Of a DNA stretch of 64,000 nt, positions 36,101-47,250 are shown in pieces. The stretch covers positions 8,184,938 through 8,248,937 of the forward strand of contig JAZAYU010000008.1 in the NCBI GenBank assembly GCA_038501625.1, written 5' to 3'. The DNA is from Corbicula japonica. Its lineage: Eukaryota > Mollusca > Bivalvia > Venerida > Cyrenidae. The number at the start of each line of letters is the position of its first letter. Positions within the stretch are counted from its first letter, which is position 1. Under the pieces are notes generated by a model. It saw only the letters and a program-made list of their open reading frames with translations, had not been told where the DNA came from and searched no databases. The translations under genes were made by a program, and so were the position numbers.

Positions 36101-37490
36101 ATAGCATAGTAGATTCCATAATTAATTATGAAAATAGCTAATTAAAATTACAAACCAAATAAAAATTAATCTGAAACTTACTATTCATTTTCTTGAAACA
36201 TGTTTTGAAAAAAATATCGAAAAATATTTATCAAGATAAAACTTTAAAAGGAACGATAGAAAAAAAGCTATTTTTAATCAGTTTTAGTCGTGCAACAATA
36301 ACAATAGAAGTGTTTTAAATAATGCAGATAGGGCAACTTTGCGTTTTTCTTGTTTTTATAAATTTGGGGACGGTTTTGAAAGTCAATAATTATTCCTTTA
36401 CCAATTTCAGAAATATCTAGTCTTAATTAAGTAAATAAAGCAAAATGGCGGAAATAGCAAAGATGGCCAAAAACAAAATACACAATCCTGTAAGTCCTCG
36501 TTAATTTACGTTTTTATTGTTGTCGTTTAGAAGATGTACTTGTATTCAAACTTATGGAAATAAAAATGTCTTACCAGTATACACCAGTCAACTGGCAGGT
36601 CCAGGAGCAGACACGGTAAGTTTTGGATAATTGAGATTCGTGTAAATAATTTTCATTTTTGCTAGTTTTGAGCCGTTTGAGAGATTTTGATATTTTTTCT
36701 TTTTTTGTCTTGGCCAAAGAAATGACGAACGGAGCAATGCCTTAACTCTTGGAAAGAAATATCGGGTGCTAGCTTTAAATTTTTTATTGTCGAATAAATA
36801 AAACACTGCGATGTAGTATGTTAAGCTTTTGCGGTAAAAATAAATATCACATTAATTTACGAATATTAAAGTGCTATAAGCAAGAAATACGCAATGAAGT
36901 TCATAGCGGGACAGCCAAAATCGAAATTTAGTGGTACAAAGCCCAGACTATGGCCTACAAAAATATGGGAAAGAGTGTTTCCAAGAAATATCAACTGACT
37001 TGAAAGTCACATAAATTCTGCACCTTTCTGATGTTTCCTGAAGTGGATGAAGGGATAATAAACATTTCATCGCGATTAAAAACGGGATTTTTCTTTCCAA
37101 GAGTTTATCAAAACTAGCGAAAATTTAAAATACTTACAAAACTGTCAAAATTCCAAAATCTTACATTGTCTGCTAGAGGATCTGTCGTCCGCTCCTGAAT
37201 CTGCCGGTTGACGGGTGTGAGTATCATAATACAGACAGATAATAAAAAAAGTAAAAAACTTACATGCATAGATAAATACGGTCTTCTCGCAGGTTTGCTG
37301 GCGTGTCATCGGGAATGCATTCACACTTGACTAAAACTCGTTCCCGACATGTTTTAGAACTCAGGCACGTGACCGTGTTACCGGCTCCACAGAAGGGTAC
37401 TAGAAGGCCGGAAACAGTTAACATGGTGGCGGTAAATATCACAGAAATTGCAAGAAACCACTGTTCGAGGCTCATGTTTATCGTATGTCA
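24929..37490 (-). CDS. Unrecognised small cysteine-rich secreted-type protein, three exons
   Basis: Spliced model: 37475-37264, 36058-35987, 25136-24929 (complement). The lengths 212, 72 and 208 nt sum to 492, giving 163 residues plus a stop. Both introns have GT/AG borders (GTAAGT donors) and both junctions split a codon after its second base, so the frame holds throughout. An acceptor (TTTTTTTCAG) 16 bases before the ATG implies a further 5' untranslated exon upstream. Residues ~6-26 are hydrophobic (WFLAISVIFTATMLTVSGLL) and look like a signal peptide or anchor. Nine Cys follow (about 29, 37, 43, 51, 53, 70, 83, 84, 158). A basic SKRSR at 91-95 could be a proprotein cleavage site. The C-terminal third is polar and charged, probably helical. 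I recognise no family. Export, processing and the absence of missed exons are inference. Intron 2 contains the antisense LINE. Confidence 0.6.
25588..26585 (+). pseudogene. LINE ORF1 remnant (RNA-binding protein), split
   Basis: Left piece (to about 25671): a frame reading LKNRIRIDGIPENEEIED, the RRM-start signature of L1-type ORF1 proteins. Right piece (from about 26107): ETRFHTENKVLKYLNQ, then from the ATG at 26157 NDIEIAHRLGKSKNGKPRQI and VNEDLT, the C-terminal nucleic-acid-binding domain, ending at 26585. The ~435 bp between them is a foldback insertion. The N-terminal coiled coil normally found in ORF1 is missing because upstream frames are closed. The protein would normally coat LINE RNA and act as chaperone; this copy cannot. 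Confidence 0.7.
25673..25822. mobile_element. Foldback hairpin inserted in LINE ORF1
   Basis: The arms TTTGTTTTTACCAGTGTAAG / CTTATACTGGTAAAAACAAA continue inward through ATAGAAATATATTTCAC and CCGGAATT to a loop at GAGTGGCGAAGCCACGAG. The arms are ~70 bp with few mismatches. A second inverted pair, TATTTTATGCTTTT (25831-25844) and AAAAGCATAAAATA (26091-26104), brackets the next 270 bp, so the whole 25673-26106 may be one insertion. Confidence 0.75.
26586..29115 (+). repeat. Repeat-rich spacer between LINE ORF1 and ORF2
   Basis: First comes a ~172-bp duplication (about 26908-27040 and 27080-27215; shared GTATATGCA, AAGTATATATG, AAATATCTATTG). Then there are three to four degenerate units of ~440-480 bp with a shared block: CATTATAAAGTGTTATTTGAAACAG, AACAACATCAAC, GATGACAGAAGACGTTG (near 27440, 27785, 28258, 28700), and a second shared block GTGCCGTGCTATGCAACTCT (28025, 28508). 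No coding potential. It could be LINE promoter monomers or an unrelated satellite. Confidence 0.6.
29116..32899 (+). pseudogene. LINE ORF2: endonuclease-reverse transcriptase, one frameshift
   Basis: Endonuclease (29116 to about 29840): TFNVRGL, LLQEVHC, IYGPN, GGDFNTVL, RLDYFL and SDHS, the full APE-type set. The frame then runs to a stop after 30078. The reverse transcriptase frame continues from about 30040 to the stop at 32899 with SPGSDGLTTEFY, SQAGFVKGRNIHDN, FTDFKKAFDTLNH, RQGCPLSPYLF and the catalytic FADD. A C-terminal CDFCSMNVESIEHLFWEC knuckle follows. The two frames overlap at the A-runs around 30020-30050, where one base must have been gained or two lost. Between them an (AAT) run encodes 22 Asn in the RT frame. 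ORF2 would nick DNA and copy LINE RNA into the target. All catalytic residues look intact, so this copy is young or was recently inactivated. Confidence 0.9.
30092..30157 (+). repeat. (AAT)22 run inside LINE ORF2
   Basis: Sixty-six bases of AAT, in frame with the reverse transcriptase part (preceded by CGA CTT TTA, followed by GAG TTA AAA), so it reads as poly-Asn between endonuclease and RT domains. Confidence 0.9.
33317..34530. other. Intron 2 sequence without recognised elements
   Basis: Flank of the LINE in the intron of the 24929-37490 gene. No exon fitting the required phase was recognised. Confidence 0.4.
34533..35511. mobile_element. ~980-bp foldback element with ~330-bp arms
   Basis: Arms 34533-34860 and 35174-35511 are near-perfect inverted copies: for example GTCCGTATCATTGTTAAAAA against TTTTTAACAATGATACGGAC, and GATGAGGTGATCGCAAAAAA against TTTTTTGCGATCACCTCATC. 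The ~310-bp centre (CGCTTGGCTGGTAGTC ... GACGACGCATCCAAATAC) is unique and non-coding. TATA-rich tracts sit in both arms. No transposase is encoded, so it is non-autonomous; superfamily unknown. Confidence 0.9.
35668..35799. mobile_element. Foldback MITE (family F), complete copy
   Basis: A nearly perfect hairpin: GCCCAAGGTTATAAAACAGAGC ... ATCTGATTGGCTGAAATGG on the left and CCAATCAGATGCTTGAGATT ... TTTTATAACCTTCAGC on the right. It lies ~190 bp from exon b of the cysteine-rich gene. Confidence 0.85.
35987..36058 (-). CDS. Exon b of the cysteine-rich gene
   Basis: 72 nt between ATATTTCAG and GTAAGT. In the phase left by exon a it is fully open and encodes YFEYIYEILPVCC ... FSFSKRS. A second frame is also open, but it does not fit the phase. 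Confidence 0.55.
36444..36616 (+). other. Possible + strand mini-exons, weak
   Basis: AAAATGGCGG at 36443 opens MAEIAKMAKNKIHNP and meets GTAAGTCC. Then TTACCAG precedes a stretch encoding YTPVNWQVQEQT that meets GTAAGTTTT near 36615. The second stretch is similar to minus-strand DNA near 37170-37225 (TPVNRQIQERTTDPLADN, followed by GTAAGA). These look like exon borders, but I found no continuation, and both lie in intron 1 of the opposite-strand gene. They could be alternative exons, parts of an overlapping gene, or chance. Confidence 0.2.
36672..36744 (+). repeat. 70-bp dispersed repeat, copy 2
   Basis: CCGTTTGAGAGATTTTGATA ... AATGACGAACGGAGCAATGC CTTAA, the partner of 24169-24238. Confidence 0.75.
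37264..37490 (-). CDS. Exon a of the cysteine-rich gene (start codon 37475)
   Basis: Acceptor CAG ends at 37491, ATG is at 37475-37473, and the donor GTAAGT follows 37264. It encodes residues 1-70 plus two bases of codon 71, including the hydrophobic leader and six Cys (FCGAGNTVTC, KTCRE, VKCEC, YLC). Confidence 0.65.
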
Positions 37491-40400
37491 CTGAAAAAAA
37501 GATATTGAATATTATTTGTCGATTCAATACTTAGCCTTGGGACTGGTTAAAAACAAAGTGTAAACAGTTCTCAAAGTACCAAAGGATCAACGGCCGGACA
37601 AAACCGTAGTAAAATCGGTTTCTTTCTTTTCTCATGATTGAAAAAGTTTAAAATATTGGGTTAAATTCTGTCACAAATGCAGTGACGGTTTAACACATTT
37701 TCAAACACAGTGTAGCATGTAATTGTATAAATATCCGTTTCACTTCTCCAAACGAGATTTTGGCTATAGCAGAACAGAATATAATCCATTTAAGTAAGCA
37801 AAATTAATTTAATATAATATCGGAAATGTAGTAAATGATATAAAATATACCGGTAAGTATGTTTGTGGATCATAAATAACATGGTTAATGTGAAAAAAAC
37901 TATTTCCTTTTATGAATTTTTGCGAAATTGTGATAACAATAAAGAAAAAAGCGAACATATGGCAGCCAAACCTTGAAACCAACGAAAGATGATACCATTC
38001 ACAAAAAATTAGTTCTTGATATGACTTATTGATGTAACCAACAAATTAATGTAATTGACTCGTCTTCGTTGAATTTGAGTCAGCCATTTCATTGTCTGTG
38101 TCTGTGTCTGTGTCTGGGGTCCAGACAAGGATTCATTAATATTCCACAAAAGTAAACAAACACCGAAATATTATGAAATTCCTGCTAGTCCTAAAGTAAA
38201 AATTATGTTTAATATAAAAGACATTCTTAAATGTGCATGAAAATATGTCTGTCAGATCATGATACTATCGCAACCACTTTTCTTTCACAGGGAAAATAAA
38301 GGTACAATCTATTAAATAAATATAATCAAATAGGTATTTATGAAAAAAAAACTGAGACATTAGAACAATTTTAAAACAATCAGTATTTTATTTATCAAAG
38401 ACTATGTGACCTGGTAAAATTTAAAGAAAATGCTTTCATATGAATGTGCAAACTTGTACAATGGATACAATTCGTTAAAGTTATTATAAAACTGAGCATG
38501 GAAACCAGTCTCAAATCTCAAGCATCTGATTGGCTGAAATGGCCAATTTTTATAAAACAAACCTTAAGCTTTTAGAAAACTTTAAACAAAATTTATTATT
38601 TTCCCATTTTCCCAGTCACAGTCAGATTTAAAGATATGTTTTGAAATTGTTGCCCAAAAACGGGGTTCTAACACCACCGCTGAACCCCCGTCTGGATCCG
38701 CCCATGTGCATGAAAATGACATTTAAGATTAGTTTGCACGTTCCAACGTTTTCATCGTCTAATACTGACGTTCATGCAGTGTTGTTTGTTTGTTTTGCCA
38801 AGTGAACTATAGGAGCTTTCTATTGTAATATTTCAAGAATGCTTAAAACATGTTCATAGATGCATTAACGAGACATAAATTCATCTGTACGGATATTATT
38901 ACGAAACTGATAGCAAAGTTTGATAACTGAATTTCTTTGTTTTATTATTCACTTTTATCTTGAGCAGGCCTAATCTCGTTCACAAAAATATAAATAATGG
39001 AAAAAGCACAAGCATTAAATAAAAATCAGTATATCAGCATATTTTAACATAATTTCGATGCTCATAGCCATCATCATCAATAAACATCGTTAAGTAAATA
39101 TATTCAATTTAATGCGGGTTAAAAGGGACTTTAGTAAAAAAAAAATATACTCCTTAAAATTAAAAAGTGCCCATGTGATAAACAAAATGCAACAGAGAAA
39201 TTTTTCTTCATTTTGGTAATTTCAAAAACTCAAAAAATTCTACAGAATTAAGTGGAGGAACTGAGTTCAAATTGTAGAGCTTCAAACTCCTGATCCGGAA
39301 CTTTTGGGTTTGAATCCCCCACGGGATTGGGATTTATTCGTAATTTCCTCAATCACAATCGGCGCGAGCAAGTGTTTATCAAATGGACATTTTAATTTTT
39401 TTTTACTTACTCAAATCTCATATGGTGGCATGTTACAAAAAGAAGCTGTAATATCCAAGCACATGTCTCTAATCCTTGGTCGTATTCAAAAATGATTTCT
39501 ATTCTAAATATTTTTATGAATATGTAATACGAATAAACGGTTATTATTTTTGATTTTCATGTGTCTAACTGAAAGGATTTCCATACAGATTAAAGAAATT
39601 ATGTTATGATATCCGATATGTATATTAAAGCTATAAATGTTTTATTCGCATGCCAATCAGATGACAGCATTTACCGTTAAAGGGACACTAAGATGTTTCG
39701 GAGACAAGTGCTATAAAGAATAATCGTGAGTCTTTCATTTCTCGCCCATTAAAGTAATTTACACCGTCTCTTCCCTTCTTCTAAAAAGTCAATGACAATG
39801 TTATGATATCAAAATATACAAAACATTCAAAATAATACTGAGAACAAATCCTGTATAAAACAGCACAGTACATATATACCGCCAGAAAACACCTCATAAA
39901 CCTCGAAATTAAGACCTTCTCAAGAATAAGACCACTAATTCAATTGCCCATTTAACAGTTTTGAAATATTATCTACCCGAAATTAAGACCACCCACTATT
40001 AAGGCCACTTTTATCAAGTCCCAGAGGTCTTAATAGCGGGGTTTTACTTTACAAGTAAATGGTAGACTATTCGTTTCAGATGTGACACCAAATGAAAGTT
40101 TTTTTTGAATATTCACCACCACTTACCAAATTATCAGTTCATTTCCAACAGGCCCCTCTAAACATTTCCTACAAAATTTTACTTAAATAATTTTGATAGA
40201 TCATTGTGCACTTTACCGATTTCTTAAAAAATCTCTAGGAATTTTGGGTTTTGTCATGCTTGAAATGAATGTCCACCATAACGACTTAACTTTTTTCACC
40301 AAGACCCATAACTCCTGTTGTTAACTTGTTTTCTCTGTGACAGTTATTTTGCTGTTGGCCTTTAACAATCTTTTCTTATGGTTTGTCTTCATATTCGAAT

Positions 40401-42440
40401 ACATATCAGTACGCGGCGTTTGATATTGTGAAATCGAATATGTTTCTAAATAAAATGTTTCGAGTACATGTTAAATGCTTGCTGTCAATTCGATGTACAC
40501 ACTTTCCCTTTAAGTGCCAGCAAATGATCAGCAAATGTCGTCCATTCATTATGATGTTTGAATGGGTAGGACAGTAAATGTGATTGAACATCGTCCTGTG
40601 GCTCCACAGGGGACCCGGAATCCTATTCACTAGTCCCACACTCAAATTATTCGCAAATTAGCATTACAAAAACATTGACCGGCGATGCGCGCAATCCTAA
40701 TGACGCTCAATAGTAAATGCATATTGTTATTCGGAATGTTACATGGCGTATTATCTAAATTAACTGCCAGATCCTCTTAATCAAAATGCACTTTGCTTTC
40801 ACTATGGTTCCCCGTAGACTCAGCCAATCACTTAACTCCCACTACTGTACAAGCGCCCGGGCCGGCAAACAATGCTGCACCGCGGATTTGTAGTAAAGCA
40901 CTCAGTAATTCGACACACCTTATCAAAATTGAAATATGCGCTACGATATGTGTGCTGCAATATTTTGCATCTATTTCTCATGATGCTCATAATGACTGAT
41001 TCAAAATCGCCGCGTGAACTTATCAGGCGCGAACCACTGTCATGCATACATAATATAAATAAAATATGTCGATATGTTAAAAGGATGGGAGTCATTGATA
41101 CAATCTGCAAATAAAGATGTATAGACCAAATTATACTGAAAGCTGGATTAGAGTAACGAACAGAGAACAGTGGATTAATGCTGCTCCATTTCTAGACTGG
41201 AAAATGAGAGAAACCTTTGCAACGTAGCTTGTAATAAACATATATACAGCTGGTTTAAACTGTTTTTGTGTGTGTATGTCCCGATTTGATTTGCATGTAA
41301 TTCAATTAAACAATTAAAGTATGGTCTTTTTTGTATGTAGAAAGTACGAGTGGACTAGCTATTCTTTAGGTCTTGGGAATAAAGGAGTACATCGAAGTAA
41401 CAACGTAGTTAGATTTGTGGTACGAGAAGAATTATCTTAATCGTATTTTCTAGATTTCAGCAGATAAAATAGAATGTGCTGTATCATTTTCTATTTTGCA
41501 GAAACATAACAATGTATAATAGAACAATCATTCGGATAACGTCTGGTAAAACATGTATCAATTCGGCATACTATTATTTTTTATATGTAACACGCACGAG
41601 TCAACCTCGACATGCTCCGTTTTAAAAACGGGGGTTTTCGCTGGGTTGTAGAAATGGCCCATCGTACGGATCGTTTCAGTTTTTGTAGCAAAAACAATAC
41701 ATTGCTAATCAAAAAAACTAGATGGTTGTTTAGTTGAACCCTCGGGTATTTGTCAAAATAACAAATTAGTACAGAAAGGGGCATTACTCCATCAAAGGTA
41801 ACCTTGACATTATCATCACCATGTTGTCACAAGCAACGTAATGTGAAAGTTTGATTAAGACATAGAAAGAAATGACAAAGTTATAGCCAACGTTAAGTTT
41901 TCGTGACGGACGGACAGACCGACGAACGGTCAGACGGACAAAGCGATCCCTATGTATCGCCATTTCTTCGAAAGGGCGACACAAAACAAAGTTTAAGATG
42001 AATAGATATCGGGAAGAAACATGAAAACTTGTTACCGATGAAACATGGGTTCTTGATGACAAAACTTAAATTCTGTGATATTTGGAGGAGGCTGACTAAA
42101 TGAAGGTCTAATTGCACGTTTCATTGCGGTTGGTAAATTTGTCGTTTTGTTACAAACTTGGTGTGTCACAAGTATTAAATTTGCCCGTAAAAGATGTTTG
42201 TTATGTCTGCGACTATATATATACACAGGCAACCTGCTCATCAAGTTTGGTGAGGATAACTCAAGAAAATTGTTCGGACAATAAATTTCTAATTTGAATA
42301 ACAGTGACCTTGACTCCAGTGACCCAAAGAACAATGAAAAGTCACAACACAGACTACCTTCAAACTAAGTTTGTTATACATCCACTAAAAGTTTTCGGGT
42401 TTATAGGAGTTCGCTTGTCGGTCGGCCGGTCCGTCCGTCG
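37491..42440. other. Gene-free interval with repeat scraps
   Basis: Contains a TGTGTC run (38097-38115), half a family F hairpin (38481-38545), a tRNA-like SINE piece (39268-39340), a stretch around 39895-40045 with complementary ends (AAATTAAGACC / GGTCTTAATAGCGGGGTTTT) that may be a pogo-like MITE, and GGACGGACAGACCGACGAAC-type satellite debris near 41905-42440. No exon is supported. Confidence 0.45.
39268..39340 (+). repeat. tRNA-like SINE fragment
   Basis: ATTGTAGAGCTTCAAACTCC followed by a good B box, GGGTTTGAATCCCC, at tRNA-like spacing. The A box is weak and there is no cloverleaf. Confidence 0.5.
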
Positions 42441-43190
42441 TTCTGTTGCCTTTTAACATGTTTGAATGTAAAGAATGGTTTGGCAGACTTGAGTTAAATA
42501 TAGTACATTCGTGAACCACAACAAATGCAGCTCAATTTTCAGTTTGGTCAGAATATACCATCATTTGACGGTTGTATGGCCCTTTTCCTCTTCACATTTG
42601 TCAAAACCCTGTTGTCCTGTCGTTGGATTTTATATTGTCTGGATGTTACGTCGAGAACAGTTTCTCAGTTTGAATTAAGTTTGGTACATTGGGGTAACAT
42701 AGCAAAATGTAACAAAATCATATCAAGTTCGAAGTTTAAAAATCGAAATCCACATAACTGTTTTTGTTACTTCACATTAGCCAAAACGCCTGTTGTCCAG
42801 ATGGTAACCCGGGAATGTGTTGCCATATTTCAAAAAGATAGAGTATATTGGTGTAACACTACCAAATATAGATAAAAGTCGAATTTGGCATAGAAAATTA
42901 ATTTTTGGCATAGAAATGTCTCCTTTTCAACTTTATTTCTTCAACGCTGCAAACAGCAGCATTGTAGGGATGCCAAGAATGGTTTTGCAGACTTGTTATT
43001 TTACGTCGGTGTAACATTGCAAATGGAGATCGAATTCGAATTTAGTCTAAATTCGCATTTTTGGACAGACTCAGTCCTAAATTTATTTTTTCAGAATGGA
43101 AAGTCGAGAATGCTCTGGTTGATTTTTATTAAATCTGATATAATGCCTAACTTAACAACTAGAATTTCTTGTTCCGTGGAACACGTGTAG
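42440..43190 (+). repeat. Degenerate ~200-bp satellite units
   Basis: Blocks recur: CCTGTTGTCC, TTTGGTACATTGGGGTAAC / ATATTGGTGTAACACTACC / TCGGTGTAACATTGCAAATG, and AAGAATGGTTTTGCAGACTTG. Identity is low and the frames are chance. Confidence 0.55.
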
Positions 43191-43710
43191 CCTAAAATTG
43201 CATTTAAAAGGGGGATAACTCTAAAAATAGTGTAACTGGAGTTATCATTCTTGTTGTCAACAAAGGCTTTGTTCGTGCATGACAGTTATTGGTCAAACAC
43301 AAGTAGACGCGGCCCAGGTGAACTTGGCTATCACTTGTTATAGCAAATATGAAACAAGAGAGCCAAATGGCCCTATCGCTCACTAGATTCTTGGATTCAT
43401 GACATGAAAGGTAGAAAAAAAAATTCAAGAAAATAACAAATACACAGCTGACTGCAATAATTTAAACAGTAACGGGCCGTATAGCATCACACAAAGATAT
43501 GTTTTCACATTTCGTGAGATGGCGATTCTACTTCATTTGCTGGGGTATAATAGCATTTCATACTGTCACACTTGTGTTTAATTCCAAGAAGCCCCTAGTC
43601 TTTAACCCATTACATAAATGAAAATAATGTTTTCTTTCGAGGCAGTAGTTTGGTTGAAATTAATAGAATATACCTGAAATTAATAGAATATAACTTTTGC
43701 TATACCTTTA

Positions 43711-43938
43711 CCCTTTCCTCCACATATATATCTTTATTGCGTTGACAGTGTAGATCCAGATCAGCCAGCATATTCATACCTTCTGAACAAAATCTACACG
43801 TTAGCTTTTTTATTTGTTCAGTTACTTCTGACTAAAATGCGACCAGTGCAGATCCTGAAGCGAAGAAACAAATGAGACGGCTTATCTGGATCTACACTGT
43901 TGGCATTGCATAAAAATGTGTATATATGGAGGAAAGGG
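43711..43938. mobile_element. piggyBac-like MITE (family P), copy 1
   Basis: Inverted ends CCCTTTCCTCCACATATATA / TATATATGGAGGAAAGGG; interior GTGTAGATCCAGATCAGCCA and TCTGGATCTACACTG. Flanks are TTTA/TTGA, decayed from TTAA. Other copies: 48072-48304, 50749-50981, 57412-57647, 59925-60110. Confidence 0.75.
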
Positions 43939-44527
43939 TTGAAGACTGGTTTGGTCAAGATCAGGGCCAAAGACAATAAAACTGAGACTAGAGACCATAC
44001 TGAATTCTCAAACATTTGTCTGTCGAAAACTGATACTAGTATTAGAAAAACATCAAACGCTCGAGTTCTTCAACCTCCAATTAACTTGCCAGTTTGTGTG
44101 CATACACTGTATACAGCTGAAACCATTCTTTAATACAGTCTGAACATTTTGAGAATGTGCTACAAATCTGTTGTTGTTTTACTTACAAACAGTGAATACC
44201 GGTAATATATTCAAAAAAGCCTGATATTCAAAGTGCTATAAAGTAAGAATTTTTATTTGGTCAGTATCCAGGAATGAACACTGATAATGCATCCTAATAC
44301 ATCTTAAGATTGAATCTATATGATAGCTGAAGACAGGTAGAACTATTGGAATTTTGACACATGAAATTTTCACTCTGCTACTAAAATTTTTGTTTCAAAT
44401 TTTATCATTGAACAACCAGTAAATGAATTGTTCAGGAAAGATTGAATTTTAAGATGGTATAAAGTTTGTGTCAAAATCTGGTTGATAACTCTTGTAAATT
44501 AACGGTTAAAAACAGAATTTAAAAGAA

Positions 44528-47250
44528 ACAAGAGCTGTCACTTGAAATTGACATATGCCCCCGAAATGCAGCTTTGAAATTGAATTAGTATACATATGTA
44601 GTAAAAATATGCCTGTGGAAGTTAAATAGTAAAGAGTAAGGGCCTATAACCCTTGCAACAAGAGGGTCCATAGGGTGGCTCACCTGTCAACAACTGCTCA
44701 ATGGTTGTAAGAGTTGTGTGCAAGTTTGGTAAAATCAAGGGAAAGAAGAGGGCCATGATGGCCTTTTATTGCTCACCTGAATACAACAAAGTTATGTTGT
44801 ATGTGACCCAACGTCTCGATATGGTGAACATTTACACCAAGTTATTTTAAAATCCAATAAGAAACAACAAATTTACAGCTTGGAAAAGAAAATGCTATTT
44901 TAAGTAACAGTGACCTTGACCTTAGACCTACCGACATGGGTATTGTACGCAACACAACCCCTTGTCATGGTAAACATTTATGTAAAGTTATTTTGAAATC
45001 ACTCCATTCATTAGGAAGTTACAGCCCAGACAAGGAAATTTTATTTTTAGTAACAGTGACCTTGACCTTGGACAAACAGCCATGGGTATTGTATGCGAAA
45101 CAACATCTTGCCATGGTAAACTTTTGAGCAAAGTTATTTTAAAATCCAATGAGAAATAACAAATTTACAGCCTGGACAAGATTTTTCTATTTTTAGTAAC
45201 AGTGACCTAGTTTTGACCCCAGATGACCCATATTCAAACTCGTCCAATTAATAACTGGGACTAATGTCCTGACCATGTTTCTTTACAATCGGACAATCAG
45301 AGCAAAAATGTAACCACTAAAGTGTTAACAAGAAAATTCTATTTTTAGGAACAGTGACCTTGACCTTGGACCAACCGACATGGGTTTTGTACTCAACACA
45401 CCGCCTTGTCATGGTGAACATTTGTGCCAAGTTATTTTGAAATCCAATGAGAAATAACAAATTTACAGCTAAGACAAGATAATTCTGTTTTTAGTTACAG
45501 TGACCTAGTTTTTGATTCCAGATGACCCATATTCGAACTGTTCCAAGTAATTACTGGGACTAATGTCCTGACCATGTTTCGTGACAATCCGAGCAAAAAT
45601 GTGACCGCTAGAGTGTTGACAAGAAAATTCTATTTTTAGTTACAGTGACCTTGACCTTGGACCAACCATCATGGGTATTGTACTCAGCACACCGCCTTGT
45701 CATGTTGAACATTTGTGCCAAGTTATTTTGAAATCCAATGAGAAATAACAAATTTACAGCCAAGACAAGATAATTCTGTTTCTAGTAACAGTTACCTTGT
45801 TTTTGGACCTAGATGACCCATATTCGAAATCGTCCAATAAATTACAGGGACAGACATCCTGACCAAGTTTCATGACAATCGGTGCAAAAATGTGACAGCT
45901 AGAGTGTTAACAAGAAAATTCTATTTTTAGTAACAGTGACCTTGACCTTGGACCAACCGACATAGGTTTTGAACACAACACACCGCCTTGTCATGGTGAA
46001 CATTTGTGCCAAGTTATTTTGAAATCCAATGAGAAATAACAAATTTACAGCCAAGACAAGATAATTCTATTTTAAGTAACAGTGACCTAGTTTTTGGACC
46101 CAGATGACCCAAATTCGCACTCGTCCGAGAAATTACTGGGACAGACATCCTGACCAAGTTTCAAGACAATCAAAGCAAAATGTGACCGCTAGAGTGTTAA
46201 CAAGAAAATTCTATTTTTAGTAACAGTGACCTAATTTTTGGACCCAGATGACCCATATTTGAACTCGTCCGAGAAATCATTTGGACAAACATCCTGACCA
46301 AGTTTCAAAACAATCGAGGCAAAAATGTGACCGCTAGAGTGTTAAGGTGGTATCATTTGTCACAATATACTGTTGAAGTTGGGGGGAGTGTGGTTTCCTA
46401 TTTTCATAAAAGTTCATGTTATTTAATAATTATTAATCTTCTTATTACTTCAGATATCAATTATAGGGCATATAAATGTTACAGGTCAATCAGGAATTAT
46501 AAAAAATTAGAAATATGAAACAATTTCTCTTACTGAAGAAAGTCACAGGAAGGTTGTCTATATCAATGTTAACAATGTCTTGGAATTTAGTTCAATAAAC
46601 TTTACTAGAACAATAGTTATAAACAATGCAAACATGAATGTCAAATTTTCCTTTTGTAGTCACTGGGAGAAACATGTTTTGCTATTGTTCTAGTAAAGTT
46701 TATTGAACTAAATTCTATAAATCAAACAGATTTTGAAAGATAAAAAAATTAAAATCCCCAGGGTGGGGCCCCTGATCAATTTAACAACATGATTTTAATC
46801 ATTTGTGTAGAAATCATCAATATCAATATTCATACCAAATTTCATGACAATCGGACAAAAAATGTAACCTCTATTGCGTTAACAAAATTTACCTTAGGGT
46901 TAGGGTTAGGTAAAAAGGCCCATAACTCCACCAAAATTAATCCGATCAGAAATTCCTTAGGATATGCACAACTAGGCTTGGTGACAAACACTCCTCTGAA
47001 GTTTCAATGAAATCCCTCAAGCGGTTTCGGAGAAGAAGCGAGGACAAGATTTTGCTAAAAAGAGCCATAACTCAGCCAAAAAATAATCCGAGCAGGAATT
47101 CCTGACGATATGCACAACTAGGCTTGGTGACAAACACTCCTGTGAAGTTTCACAGAAATCCCTCCAGCAGTTTTGGAGAAGAAGCGAGGACAAGATTATT
47201 TCGGACAGACGGACGGTCCGATTACTATATGCCTCCCTTCGGGGGCATAA
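44528..47250 (+). repeat. Composite satellite with ~290-bp unit
   Basis: It begins AACAAGAGCTGTCAC...ATATGCCCCCGAAATG. From ~44900 to 46350 a ~290-bp unit repeats: AACAGTGACCTTGACCTTGG, CCATGGTAAACATTTGTGCC, GAGAAATAACAAATTTACAG, CAGATGACCCATATTCGAAC, GAAAATTCTATTTTTAGTAA. Two 145-bp units follow (AAAGGCCCATAACTCC..., 46912-47210), and it closes with a GACGGACGG run and the hairpin TATGCCTCCC / GGGGGCATA at 47228-47249. Start and end carry complementary TATGCC(T)CC/GGGGGCATA motifs, as if it were one element. No protein is encoded. Confidence 0.8.
46583..46715. mobile_element. Hairpin with 34-bp perfect arms
   Basis: 46583-46616 (GAATTTAGTTCAATAAACTT ...) and 46682-46715 (... AAGTTTATTGAACTAAATTC) are exact inverse complements around a 65-bp loop. 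It splits the composite satellite and is probably a recent small MITE insertion. Confidence 0.85.

Noticed and set aside
24929..37490. Insulin-like or other known cysteine-knot hormone
   Set aside because: A CC pair and basic site are present, but the A-chain spacing after CC is missing and no known Cys pattern fits. No function assigned.
46894..46908. Second interstitial telomere tract
   Set aside because: Only about two TTAGGG units inside a satellite; could be chance.
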